Shown here one piece after another: positions 39,947 to 48,502 of a stretch of DNA of 64,000 nt. How positions within the stretch are numbered: position 1 is the stretch's first letter; every line of letters starts with the position of its first letter. Under the pieces are notes generated by a model, which worked only from the letters and a program-made list of their open reading frames with translations, did not search any database and was not told where the DNA came from. The position numbers and the translations under genes are program-made. Origin of the DNA: Flavobacteriaceae bacterium UJ101 (GTDB taxonomy: Bacteria; Bacteroidota; Bacteroidia; Flavobacteriales; UJ101); NCBI GenBank assembly GCA_001880285.1, contig CP016269.1, positions 1,622,501 to 1,686,500 on the forward strand, given 5' to 3'.

Positions 39947-41380
39947 ATGTTTAAATTTCCATTTGGATTAAAAGCAATATCAGGAGTTTTAATAGTAGTT
40001 GGATTGTTAGCTTTCATAGTTGGAACTTACCAATCAAGCACAGCTGCACATGATATTGAAGAAAACGGTTATAAATCTGAATATTTAGAAGCTCATCATG
40101 AGCATCAAAAAGAAATAAATGATGAAATGATTGCTAGCGGAGACAGTCCGGCATTAGTTTTAGAAGAACATAATGCTGAAACGGAAGCAAAACACATTCA
40201 TCATGCATACAATCAAATGAAGAATAAGCCATGGACTGCTATTTATATTGCAGCAATTATGTTCTTATTGATTTCATTAGGTGCATTATTTTTCTTAGCA
40301 ATTCAACATGCAGCAAGCGTTGGATGGTCGATCATTCTTGTTCGTATTATGGAAGGTATTGCAACCTATTTGCCCATTGGAGGTGCTATTTTCTTTATTC
40401 TATTAGTTATATCTGGAATGCATTTTAATCATCTATTTCACTGGATGGATGAAAGTTTATTGAATAAATTTATGATTATAGGTGCAGATGGAACAAAAGA
40501 ATATGTTGCTGAAATGGTAGATGGAGCAATTCCTAATCCAGATTATGATTCTATTTTAGCAGGGAAAGAAGCTTATTTAAATGTACCATTCTGGTTAACG
40601 AGAGCAGCTATTTACATAGGAGGATGGATTTTCTTCTTATTTAAATTAAAAGGTCTTTCTATGAAGTTAGATGCTAATCCATTTGATAAAGAAATCTTTA
40701 TTTCTCAACGAAATTGGTCAGCAGGATTTATTGTGTTCTTTGCTGTAACCTCTTCTATGTTGGCATGGGATTGGATTATGTCATTTGACCCACACTGGTT
40801 CTCAACTTTATTCGGATGGTATACATTTGCAAGTTACATGAGTTGTGTATTAGCTGTGATTATTTTAGTGTCTGTATTCTTGAAAGCACAAGGTGTCTTC
40901 CCTGAATTTAATGATAATCATTTACATGATTTAACTAAATTTATGTTTGGATTCTCATTATTATGGACTTATTTATGGTTCTCACAATTTATGTTGATAT
41001 GGTACGCTAATATTCCAGAAGAAGTAACGTATTATTATGCACGTTTTGATGAGCACAAAGTACGCTTCTTAGGAATGTTGATTCCGAACTTCGTAATGCC
41101 ATTATTAATATTAGTAAGTTCATCTATCAAAAGAAATTATAAAGTTGTTTGTAGTATGGCATTTGTTGTGATTTTTGGTCACTATTTAGATTTCTTTACT
41201 ATGATGGAACCAGGTTCAGTAGGAAGCTTTGCTAATATTGGATTTGCTGAAGTAGGTGCTTTCTTGTTCTTTGCAGGATTATTTATCTTTGTGATATTTA
41301 GTGCTCTTACAAAAAGACCTTCTCAACCAAAAGGAAATCCACTACATCATGAAAGTGAAATTTATCATTATCCTTTCTAA
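39947..41380 (+). CDS. actF: Alternative complex III membrane subunit ActF
   Basis: This 477-residue integral membrane protein has a related fold to ActC, with about ten helices. Features are an N-terminal helix, an acidic His/Glu-rich periplasmic loop, WSIILVRIMEGIATYLPIGG, DWIMSFDPHWFSTLFGWYTF, the middle segment FGFSLLWTYLWFSQFMLIWY, and the Lys/Arg loop near the end. It is the last gene of the act operon, which stops at the terminator at 41403-41441. In many Flavobacteriaceae cytochrome oxidase genes follow here, but they do not in this window. Confidence 0.94.
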   Translation: MFKFPFGLKAISGVLIVVGLLAFIVGTYQSSTAAHDIEENGYKSEYLEAHHEHQKEINDEMIASGDSPALVLEEHNAETEAKHIHHAYNQMKNKPWTAIYIAAIMFLLISLGALFFLAIQHAASVGWSIILVRIMEGIATYLPIGGAIFFILLVISGMHFNHLFHWMDESLLNKFMIIGADGTKEYVAEMVDGAIPNPDYDSILAGKEAYLNVPFWLTRAAIYIGGWIFFLFKLKGLSMKLDANPFDKEIFISQRNWSAGFIVFFAVTSSMLAWDWIMSFDPHWFSTLFGWYTFASYMSCVLAVIILVSVFLKAQGVFPEFNDNHLHDLTKFMFGFSLLWTYLWFSQFMLIWYANIPEEVTYYYARFDEHKVRFLGMLIPNFVMPLLILVSSSIKRNYKVVCSMAFVVIFGHYLDFFTMMEPGSVGSFANIGFAEVGAFLFFAGLFIFVIFSALTKRPSQPKGNPLHHESEIYHYPF

Positions 41381-41402
41381 GGTTTGATAATATAAATGAT
41401 AT

Positions 41403-41441
41403 AAAAAGAAGCTTATAACATGACTTATAAGCTTCTTTTTT
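41403..41441 (+). terminator. Terminator at the end of the act operon
   Basis: AAAAGAAGCTTATAA pairs with TTATAAGCTTCTTTT around loop CATGAC, followed by T-rich sequence. Confidence 0.88.
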
Positions 41442-41535
41442 TGCTTTATAATAAATTTTTTTAGATCACATTAATTGTTCTTTCATAATATCTAATTTTT
41501 TATTTTTACATAATTATAATTTAAAACATATAAAA

Positions 41536-42780
41536 ATGAAAAAAGATTATTTTTACGGGAAGTTATTTATGATGTTACTATGTACATCACTATGGATGAG
41601 TTGTTCAGATGATGATGATAAAGATCCTTGCTCAGCCTCCGAAAATGTTAATTTAGTAGATACAGATAAGGATGGAATAGTTGATAATTGCGATGAAGAT
41701 GATGATAATGATGGGATTTTAGATGAAGCAGATAATTGTCCTCTTGTACCAAATGCAGACCAGTTGGATATTGATCAAGATGGAATAGGGGATGTTTGTG
41801 ATGAAGAAGTGATTGGTAGATGTGCAGATGATTCTTTTGTAATTAGTTTTACTGATCCTCTTGTTGAATCAACAGTAAGAACAGAATTGGGAAAATCAAC
41901 AGGAGATATTACGTGTGGAGATGCAAAGACAGTAAAGGTTTTAGATTTTGGTAATGCCGGGGTTAGCAATTTAGAAGGTTTAGAGTATTTTGTTAATTTG
42001 GAAGAATTGAATTTGTTTGGAAATAATGTTGAAGATATTTCTTCTTTAGCAAGTTTAACAAAATTGAAATTTTTAAGTTTAGCATACAATCCATTAGCTA
42101 ATACAGATTTATCTCCGTTATTAAATATGGTTGAAATGGAAGCATTTGTTTCAATTAATTCACAAGTTCAAGATATTTCAGCACTAAAAAACATGAAGAA
42201 ATTAACATATTTAATGATTTTTTCAAATGCTATTAAAGATTTGTCTCCATTAGATGGTATGACCGAATTAGAGAATTTAATGATCAGTGGTAATCCTTTA
42301 GAAGGTAGTTTAAAGGCTTTAGGATCGATGAAAAAATTAGAAAAATTGAGTTTAAGTAATTGTAATTTGAATAATGATCAATTAGAAGAATTATCTAATG
42401 GTTTACTTTCTGAAACATTGACTAATTTAACTTTGGGAGGAAATAATTTTAATAATCCAGAAGTGCTTGAAAACTTAAATTTACCTAATTTATTAGGGTT
42501 ATCATTATACGAGAATGATATAAGCATAGTTCCTTTATTATCAAAATTAACTAAGCTTGAAACTTTGGATATTGATGAGTCAGGAGTGTCAAATATTGAA
42601 AATTTATCAGTGTTAACTAGTTTAAAAGATCTTTCATTAGGTAAAAATCAAATAGAAGATGTTACACCACTCTATCAATTATCTAATTTAACGTTATTAA
42701 TGATTTATGAAAATCCAATTGTTGAAGTAAAAAAGCAAGAGTTAAGAGAAAAACTTCCAAATTGTTATATAACATTTTGA
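41536..42780 (+). CDS. Leucine-rich-repeat lipoprotein with TSP3 linker
   Basis: This 414-residue protein has a lipobox (SLWMSC, Cys23) and an Asp-rich spacer with thrombospondin type 3-like calcium motifs at about 43-95 (DTDKDGIVDNCDEDDDNDGI and DIDQDGIGDVCD). About ten internalin-type leucine-rich repeats of about 22 residues follow from about 138 to 400 (LEELNLFGNNVEDISSLASL is one). Repeats end at NPIVEVKKQELREK. It should be surface or periplasm exposed and bind another protein. There is no sortase or T9SS tail. It is monocistronic between two terminators. Confidence 0.85.
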   Translation: MKKDYFYGKLFMMLLCTSLWMSCSDDDDKDPCSASENVNLVDTDKDGIVDNCDEDDDNDGILDEADNCPLVPNADQLDIDQDGIGDVCDEEVIGRCADDSFVISFTDPLVESTVRTELGKSTGDITCGDAKTVKVLDFGNAGVSNLEGLEYFVNLEELNLFGNNVEDISSLASLTKLKFLSLAYNPLANTDLSPLLNMVEMEAFVSINSQVQDISALKNMKKLTYLMIFSNAIKDLSPLDGMTELENLMISGNPLEGSLKALGSMKKLEKLSLSNCNLNNDQLEELSNGLLSETLTNLTLGGNNFNNPEVLENLNLPNLLGLSLYENDISIVPLLSKLTKLETLDIDESGVSNIENLSVLTSLKDLSLGKNQIEDVTPLYQLSNLTLLMIYENPIVEVKKQELREKLPNCYITF

Positions 42781-42790
42781 TCATAAATTT

Positions 42791-42824
42791 AAAAGTCTCC
42801 TTAAATTTTAAGGAGACTTTTTTT
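42791..42824. terminator. Bidirectional terminator
   Basis: AAAAGTCTCCTTAAA pairs with TTTAAGGAGACTTTT (perfect 15-bp arms), followed by T tracts. It lies between the convergent LRR gene and the 42851-43261 gene. Confidence 0.88.
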
Positions 42825-42850
42825 AGTGTAATAAAGTAGCATATTGCATT

Positions 42851-43261
42851 TTAATTTATAATAATCCATGATGATCCATTATAAAAATAAAAAGCATTTG
42901 TGGTATTATCATAAACAATCATACCTTTCTTATCCTTACCGTCAGAAAAGTTGTCTAAATTGTCTTTATTGGTTACTCTAGGAATTAATAGCCCTTTAGT
43001 TGTTGAATCAATTTGTAATTGAGCACCTGTTTCAATGTTATTATCCGAATATAAGCCAGTGCGGTATTCATTGCTACCGTCTGTGGCGTCATTTTTATCA
43101 TTATCTGTTTGTTGATCAACAATAGTTACTCCATTTGAAGAACCATGACTTGTTAAATCAGCAATTAATAATTGATTAGCATTATCGTTAATGCCTGACA
43201 TTTGTGCATGAGTTAATCCAAACAATAAGCTTGTGATAGTATATAATATTATTTTCTTCAT
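42851..43261 (-). CDS. Small secreted protein with GLLIPR module
   Basis: This 136-residue protein starts at ATG 43261 (MKKIILYTITSLLFGLTHAQ, signal peptide to about residue 20). A longer start at 43291 would overlap the preceding gene. It is rich in Asn, Asp, Ser and Thr. The module AQLQIDSTTKGLLIPRVTNK followed by DGKDKKGMIVYDNTTNAFYF and NGSSWIIIN matches the opening of the upstream gene's product (ALEIESNSKGLLLPRLTN, GLMIYD). Such modules are frequent in secreted Bacteroidota proteins. It has no known function. Confidence 0.78.
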   Translation of the reverse strand: MKKIILYTITSLLFGLTHAQMSGINDNANQLLIADLTSHGSSNGVTIVDQQTDNDKNDATDGSNEYRTGLYSDNNIETGAQLQIDSTTKGLLIPRVTNKDNLDNFSDGKDKKGMIVYDNTTNAFYFYNGSSWIIIN

Positions 43262-43265
43262 AAGC

Positions 43266-44642
43266 TTAGTTTTTAGTACAAATTGGGACATAAACAGGAG
43301 TTGATATAGTGGGTTTCCCAGCAGGACTTATTCCACTTCCTTCAGCAATAGGGTCTCCATTTCCAGTATTAGGACCAGTTCCAGTATCATCAGCTGCCCA
43401 AACAGCCAAATTGCCATCTATTATTGCCATAACACCTTTAAGATTACCTGGTGTAGAAAAATCAACTGTTGTTGGGTCAGAAACTTTAATTTCGTATTCA
43501 TGATACCATCCAGTATCATCAGTATGACTATAAACATTTCCTTTGTTTGTAACAAAATGACCTGTATCAGATTGTGCTACTCCAACTTTTACGACTTTTT
43601 CATCTGAATCTAAAGCTCTATCAATAGGAGTAAGAGTTAATGCTAAGGGAGTTGTAAAATCAGTACCAGTTAGTCCATAATAGCTAAGAGCACCTATTAA
43701 ATATAAATCACCATTGTTTAGGGTAATCATAGTAGGTGTTATATTTCGAGGTTTTCCCCCAGAATCAACATCAGCTATACCTGAGGTAAACGTATGAGAT
43801 TGAACATTAGTAGGATCAGTTTCCCAATAGTATAATTTAGTATCACCTGTTGCCCAAGCATAATTTATGTAAGTAGTTCCTCCAGAGGTTCCATTTCCAC
43901 CACCCGCTACTATATTAGTAATGGTTACTGCATCTAAAGAAGCAATTTTTGAAAAAGTGTCAGATGATAGACTAGAAGTATAATAAACATCACCATTTAC
44001 ATCTAAAATACTTGTCCCACCACTTTTTGAAACTTGAACTTTTGTAATGGTTCCTCCTGAATATGAAGTAGCTTTTGTCCAATTAGCACTTCCTCCTAAT
44101 TGATAATACAAGCCATCAGTAGTTCCAACTACAGCATATAGCGCAGTAGTACTATTGGTTGCTGTTAAATCAGCATATAATACGGATCCTGAAGGCCAAG
44201 GACCGTTAATAACGTTAAAATCATAATTGAATTGATCAGTCATCCCTTCAAATTGATTAAAAACTCTTCCCGCAACCATTAATTCTCCAGAGTCAGTCAC
44301 AAGAAAGCTCACACCATTTTGACCTGTAACTTCTATAGATTTTACAGTTTCAGTTGTATAACCATCCCCGCATTGAATAGAGGCTCCAGTTGAAGCACAT
44401 AAGTTAACCCACTTTTTTCCTGCATATATATTGACACAGGCATCATCGATGTCGTAAATCATCAATCCATCAGTAGGGTCTGTTACTAATGTATGATTGG
44501 TAAGCCTAGGAAGAAGTAATCCTTTTGAATTGGATTCGATTTCTAGAGCAGCACTGGCATCAATTGTATTCCCTGTATTTATTCCAATTTGACCATACAT
44601 ACTCCCTCCAATAAAAATAGTTAATAGTAATTTTTTCCCCAT
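43266..44642 (-). CDS. Secreted RCC1-like repeat protein with GLLLPR module
   Basis: This 458-residue protein has a signal peptide (MGKKLLLTIFIGGSMYGQ) and then IGINTGNTIDASAALEIESN, SKGLLLPRLTNHTLVTDPTDGL and one Cys-rich turn (DDACVNIYAGKKWVNLCAST). The rest consists of beta-rich segments resembling RCC1/propeller blades, each with a GELMVAGRVF-like or TNKGNVYSHTDDTGW-like core. It is Thr/Gly/Asp-rich and acidic. I start at the ATG 44642, with 44648 as alternative. It is probably co-transcribed with the smaller gene 4 nt downstream. Confidence 0.78.
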   Translation of the reverse strand: MGKKLLLTIFIGGSMYGQIGINTGNTIDASAALEIESNSKGLLLPRLTNHTLVTDPTDGLMIYDIDDACVNIYAGKKWVNLCASTGASIQCGDGYTTETVKSIEVTGQNGVSFLVTDSGELMVAGRVFNQFEGMTDQFNYDFNVINGPWPSGSVLYADLTATNSTTALYAVVGTTDGLYYQLGGSANWTKATSYSGGTITKVQVSKSGGTSILDVNGDVYYTSSLSSDTFSKIASLDAVTITNIVAGGGNGTSGGTTYINYAWATGDTKLYYWETDPTNVQSHTFTSGIADVDSGGKPRNITPTMITLNNGDLYLIGALSYYGLTGTDFTTPLALTLTPIDRALDSDEKVVKVGVAQSDTGHFVTNKGNVYSHTDDTGWYHEYEIKVSDPTTVDFSTPGNLKGVMAIIDGNLAVWAADDTGTGPNTGNGDPIAEGSGISPAGKPTISTPVYVPICTKN

Positions 44643-44873
44643 AATCATTTAATTTTTAAAGGTCATTATAAGAAAAATTCTAAATAAGAATTGATTATTT
44701 AGTCTAAAATCCTTTAACATTCGCTTAACAAATGATATTCATGATATTTATCATGTTTTTAATAAGCTTATCATCATGGATGAAACATGATTTTTGATTT
44801 GTTTATGGGGAAATATTTATATTATGATGGTAGTATAGAAAGTAAAATTAATTAAGTATAGGCTTTAATAAAT

Positions 44874-44906
44874 AAAAAGACTTCTAATCAATTAGAAGTC
44901 TTTTTA
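44874..44906. terminator. Bidirectional terminator
   Basis: AAAAAGACTTCTAAT-ca-ATTAGAAGTCTTTTT, a 32-nt perfect palindrome, lies just past the VOC gene stop codon. Confidence 0.85.
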
Positions 44907-44924
44907 CTTTGGAATTATGATAAT

Positions 44925-45449
44925 CTATTTAGCATATGCTCCTGATGAGTAGGTTAGTTCATAACTATGTGTGTAAATTTCGAAAACAATACCAAAAGGA
45001 TCTTCCACATAACACATTTTATAAGGTTTATCGTTAGGATAATATTCTCGAATAGGCATTCGTTGTTTTCCTCCTGCAGCAACTATTTTTTCGACAAGAG
45101 AATCAATTTCTGGATCTTGAACACAAAAGTGAAAAAGCCCAGTATTAAAAGGATTGAAATCAGGAGCTTTTTTAACTCCTGTTGGATGATTTGGGAAAGA
45201 GAATAATTCTACACCAATACCATCAGAAGTTGATAAATGAGCAATTTGAAACGTTTCCCATTCTTCTCCGAAAACATCAATGCACATTTGTCCGATAGCT
45301 GTATTTCGCTCTTTCTTCACGATAGAAGGCTCCATGATAATATACCAGCCCATAACATTAGAGTAAAATTCTACAGCTTTATGTAGATCGGGAACTGTGA
45401 TTCCAATATGTGAAAATGATTTTGGGTAATTTTTGTTGACTTTATCCAT
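44925..45449 (-). CDS. VOC-family (glyoxalase/dioxygenase-fold) protein
   Basis: This 174-residue protein has the paired beta-alpha-beta-beta-beta modules of the vicinal oxygen chelate fold. The first is FSHIGITVPDLHKAVEFYSN (His14 is a likely metal ligand). The second is GLFHFCVQDPEIDSLVEKIV (His112) with the end YVEDPFGIVFEIYTHSYEL, where Glu and His are metal ligands. The substrate is not clear; dioxygenases and glyoxalases share this fold. It is divergent from a HxlR regulator 119 nt away, which probably controls it. Confidence 0.87.
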   Translation of the reverse strand: MDKVNKNYPKSFSHIGITVPDLHKAVEFYSNVMGWYIIMEPSIVKKERNTAIGQMCIDVFGEEWETFQIAHLSTSDGIGVELFSFPNHPTGVKKAPDFNPFNTGLFHFCVQDPEIDSLVEKIVAAGGKQRMPIREYYPNDKPYKMCYVEDPFGIVFEIYTHSYELTYSSGAYAK

Positions 45450-45568
45450 TTTTTATAATTTTATACCAAAGTAAGTGTGCTTTTATTTAAAAAACAATAA
45501 CTTACTAAGAAGTAGTATAGTAACCTAAAGGTGTAAAATATAGAATATTAATTAGTTAATAATATTAA

Positions 45569-45880
45569 ATGATTGAAAATAATTGCCCACTTCATTACAC
45601 AATGAATTTAATTGGTACAAAATGGAAACCTTTAATATTATTTCATCTTTTGGAAGGAACATTACGTTCTGGAGTATTACAAAAAAAAATTCCAGAGATT
45701 TCAAATAAAATGTTCACACAATCTGTTAGAGAGTTAGAAAAAGATGGACTTATTAATAGGGAAATTTATCCAGTTACACCACCAAGGGTGGAATATTCAT
45801 TAACTAAAAGAGGAAAATCACTTGAGAATATTTTAAGGAGCATGGATCAGTGGGGAATTGAGTATTATAATTCAAAATAA
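45569..45880 (+). CDS. HxlR-family transcriptional regulator
   Basis: This 103-residue winged-helix protein has the HxlR opening CPLHYTMNLIGTKWKPLILF, where the single Cys near the start is the redox-sensing residue in several relatives. The recognition helix SNKMFTQSVRELEKDGLINR and the wing VEYSLTKRGKSLENIL follow. Divergent orientation to the VOC gene suggests that it controls that gene and itself in response to a reactive aldehyde or oxidant. AATATTAATTAGTTAATAATATT at 45544-45566 and ACCTAAAGGT near 45524 are possible operators. Confidence 0.9.
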   Translation: MIENNCPLHYTMNLIGTKWKPLILFHLLEGTLRSGVLQKKIPEISNKMFTQSVRELEKDGLINREIYPVTPPRVEYSLTKRGKSLENILRSMDQWGIEYYNSK

Positions 45881-45945
45881 TAAAAGGTTTGATAGAAGAT
45901 TTAAATAAATACAATTTTCCTTTAAAGTGATTTTGCTTTTTAAAC

Positions 45946-45953
45946 TATCTTTG
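45946..45953 (+). promoter_or_regulatory. -7 element TATCTTTG directly before rbfA
   Basis: It matches TAnnTTTG exactly and ends 4 nt before the ATG at 45958, so the transcript would be leaderless. No good -33 TTG lies at 20 nt. Confidence 0.5.
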
Positions 45954-45957
45954 CATC

Positions 45958-46317
45958 ATGGAAACAAATAGACAGAAGAAAATAGCACAATTATTACAAA
46001 ATGATTTAGGAGATATCTTTAGGGAAATCAGTAAAGCAGCAAAAGAAAGTTTGCTTATTACGGTTACAAAGGTTCGCGTAACTCCTGATTTGTCTTATGC
46101 TAAGGTCTATTTAAGTATTTTTCCATTAGATGATAAGCAAGGTGTTTTAGAAGATATTAAAGTCTTAAAGCCACAAATTCGAAAAGCACTTTCGGATCGA
46201 ATTAGTCAACAATTACGAAAAACTCCTGATTTGAATTTTTTTATAGATGATTCATTGGATTATATTGAAACGATAGAACAAGAGCTAAGTGGAGAAGGAG
46301 ATAACCCAGAATTATAG
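45958..46317 (+). CDS. rbfA: Ribosome-binding factor A
   Basis: RbfA is a late 30S assembly factor with a single KH-like fold. The 119-residue protein begins METNRQKKIAQLLQNDLGDI, and continues with VTKVRVTPDLSYAKVYLSIF and a helix ending LRKTPDLNFFIDDSLDY, all family hallmarks. It is normal length. The -7 element at 45946 predicts a leaderless mRNA. It sits 6 nt before a LolC/E-type permease gene, a pairing seen in other flavobacteria. Confidence 0.94.
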   Translation: METNRQKKIAQLLQNDLGDIFREISKAAKESLLITVTKVRVTPDLSYAKVYLSIFPLDDKQGVLEDIKVLKPQIRKALSDRISQQLRKTPDLNFFIDDSLDYIETIEQELSGEGDNPEL

Positions 46318-46323
46318 TACGTA

Positions 46324-47508
46324 TTGAATACACCATTTTACATTGCGAAGAAGTATTTTCTTACCAAAAAGAAAACAAGTTCTGCCAATTTTATTAACAT
46401 CACAGCTATAATTGGGGTTATTATTGGTACGATGGCACTGTTTATTATTCTTTCAACATTTAGTGGTTTAGAAAAGTTAACAGTTGAAATTCTTTTTGAA
46501 AAAAACTCTACTTTAAAAATTGAGCCACAATCAGGAAAAAAATTGACTATATCATCTTCACTTTTTGAACAGATAGAACATATTCCTGAAATTACTTCAG
46601 TATCTGGTTTGATAGAAGAGAAGGTGCAATTAACGTATAAAGGTCGTGGAGATTTTATATATCTGAGAGGAATTGACAGTATATACCAAAAAACAAATTT
46701 AGATTCTTTACGGCTTTTTGGAGAACTTCCGATCTATGATGATGAAATTGCATTAGCCAATAGTATTGTTGCAAAGTTAGATATAACACTTGAAGATACT
46801 CAAGATTCTATAAAATTATATGTGCCTAAAGTTGGAAAGATTAAAGTAAATAGCCCTCAAAATGCTTTCAAGATTGAAAAGGTTATTATGACAGGAATCT
46901 TTCATGAAGAAGAACCTATTGCTTATACAACTATTCAATTGGCTAGAGAACTTTTAAATTTAAATAGTAATGAAGTATATGCGTTAGAAATTAGTCATAG
47001 CCAGGTTTTATCTGATGAAGAAATAAAGCAAAAAATAGAGAAAGAAATAGGAACTGGATATAAGATTTTAACTCAGAAAGACCAATTAGGTTCTTTTTAT
47101 AAGATGCTAAAGACAGAAAATATTATGGTCTATCTGATATTTACGTTAATTTTAATTATTTCTACTTTTAATTTAATAGGATCCATTATTATTCTCATCA
47201 TAGAAAAGCGGGAAGATTTGGTTACGCTACATGCTATGGGGATGGATTTTAGCCGTATTAAGCGAATTTTTTTAATAGAAGGTTTTGTTGTTTCATTTAT
47301 AGGTGGTTTAGTAGGTATATTTTTAGGATTAATTTTAATCATAGTTCAACAACAATTTGGAATTGTTCGTGTTAATTCAGCATTACCTTATCCAGCAGAA
47401 ATTACCTTATCAAATTTTGGAATTGTACTCATTACGGTTATTGTAATAGGAATATTAGCTTCTTTTATAGGAACGATTAAATTGACTAAAGAATTCTTGA
47501 AAAAATAA
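46324..47508 (+). CDS. LolC/E-type ABC transporter permease (FtsX family)
   Basis: This 394-residue protein starts at TTG 46324 (MNTPFYIAKKYFLTKKKTSS; no ATG nearby). It has a first helix near residue 25, a periplasmic domain of about 200 residues (MacB_PCD-like) and three C-terminal helices with the FtsX core (IMVYLIFTLILIISTFNLIG). The N-terminal NFINITAIIGVIIGTMALFI matches LolC/LolE, which release lipoproteins from the inner membrane with LolD. No ATPase gene is next door, so partner LolD must be elsewhere. Confidence 0.9.
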   Translation: MNTPFYIAKKYFLTKKKTSSANFINITAIIGVIIGTMALFIILSTFSGLEKLTVEILFEKNSTLKIEPQSGKKLTISSSLFEQIEHIPEITSVSGLIEEKVQLTYKGRGDFIYLRGIDSIYQKTNLDSLRLFGELPIYDDEIALANSIVAKLDITLEDTQDSIKLYVPKVGKIKVNSPQNAFKIEKVIMTGIFHEEEPIAYTTIQLARELLNLNSNEVYALEISHSQVLSDEEIKQKIEKEIGTGYKILTQKDQLGSFYKMLKTENIMVYLIFTLILIISTFNLIGSIIILIIEKREDLVTLHAMGMDFSRIKRIFLIEGFVVSFIGGLVGIFLGLILIIVQQQFGIVRVNSALPYPAEITLSNFGIVLITVIVIGILASFIGTIKLTKEFLKK

Positions 47509-47540
47509 AACACCCTATAAAAGTTTATAGGATGTTTTTA
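47509..47540 (+). terminator. Terminator after lolC/E-like gene
   Basis: ACACCCTATAAA pairs with TTTATAGGATGT (one mismatch), followed by T5. Confidence 0.75.
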
Positions 47541-47557
47541 TAATAAGATAGATTATT

Positions 47558-48406
47558 TTAATGTCTATAGGTTCCATCTGGTAAAACAGTAGGAAAAGCA
47601 TATTGTGCATCAGTTAGTAAAGCATACACATCTGTATCAGTATTTTCAACTAAGGTTTTGGTATTTAGTTTCCATTCGTTAGAAATTTCATTCAAACGGT
47701 TTTCTTGAGCTCCTAATATAGAAGTCATAGCCCAATAAATATATTCTGTTGCCATACAATTGTAATCACAAGTAGTATCATCATATGTATACCAAGCATT
47801 AGAAGGGTATGGAGTTGGAATAGTTGTAAATTGTCCACCTCGTGCAATATCCATTGCATTGGTTAAAGAAGTTCCAGTGTTTTCACCAAATATAGTAGGG
47901 TAGGCATTAGCATATCCAGAATGGGTTATTACATGCCAAACTTCCTCTAAAGAAGCATCAAACTGTCCTGTTTGACCATTTGTATACCAAGTTGGAATCG
48001 TTTCGTCTGCACCTAAATCTTGTGCATCAAGAGTTCCTTGCTGAGCTTCAGTTTTCCATAAATATAGGGCTGCTTTGTTGGCTTTTAAAGCTTCTAATAA
48101 AGTAGGGTTATCAACGGTCCCATCTTCGTTGTTATCTAAATATTGAGCCATGATATTAGCTGCATGTAATAATTTAGAATCTTCTACATCAGCATAGGCA
48201 TAAATAGGAATACCAAAAACTTCAACTTTTCTATTTGCTGCTGTATATCCAGGATCAGAGTTTGCTACAATAGTAAAATTTGGATCATTTCCTGGGTTAA
48301 TTGTTGAAGGGGAAGTTGTAGTTGAATTGTCATCATCATTAGAACAAGCAAAAAAGATACTTGTTGTAATTAAAATAGTACTGGTTAATCTTGAAACTTT
48401 TCTCAT
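47558..48406 (-). CDS. Lipoprotein with EEVWHxxxH motif and EF-hand-like loop
   Basis: This 282-residue protein has a lipobox (IFFAC, Cys21) and an Asp/Thr-rich spacer. A domain follows with AAANIMAQYLDNNEDGTVDN-type sequence at about 82-100, whose DNNEDGTVDN is an EF-hand-like calcium loop. The segment SLEEVWHVITHSGYANAYP at about 152-170 has Glu154, Glu155, His158 and His162 in a metal-site-like arrangement. It ends with a Tyr/Asp/Cys-rich region (YDDTTCDYNCMATEYIYW). I know no characterised relative. A metal-dependent hydrolase is a guess. It is monocistronic next to an AraC-type gene. Confidence 0.7.
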   Translation of the reverse strand: MRKVSRLTSTILITTSIFFACSNDDDNSTTTSPSTINPGNDPNFTIVANSDPGYTAANRKVEVFGIPIYAYADVEDSKLLHAANIMAQYLDNNEDGTVDNPTLLEALKANKAALYLWKTEAQQGTLDAQDLGADETIPTWYTNGQTGQFDASLEEVWHVITHSGYANAYPTIFGENTGTSLTNAMDIARGGQFTTIPTPYPSNAWYTYDDTTCDYNCMATEYIYWAMTSILGAQENRLNEISNEWKLNTKTLVENTDTDVYALLTDAQYAFPTVLPDGTYRH

Positions 48407-48502
48407 TTTTTTGAATTTTAGATTTTATACTTGTTTTATTACAAACAAACGTCCAAATACAGGAAATATGCAGTTTAAAGAGTTTGAATAACGGTATTCG
48501 AA

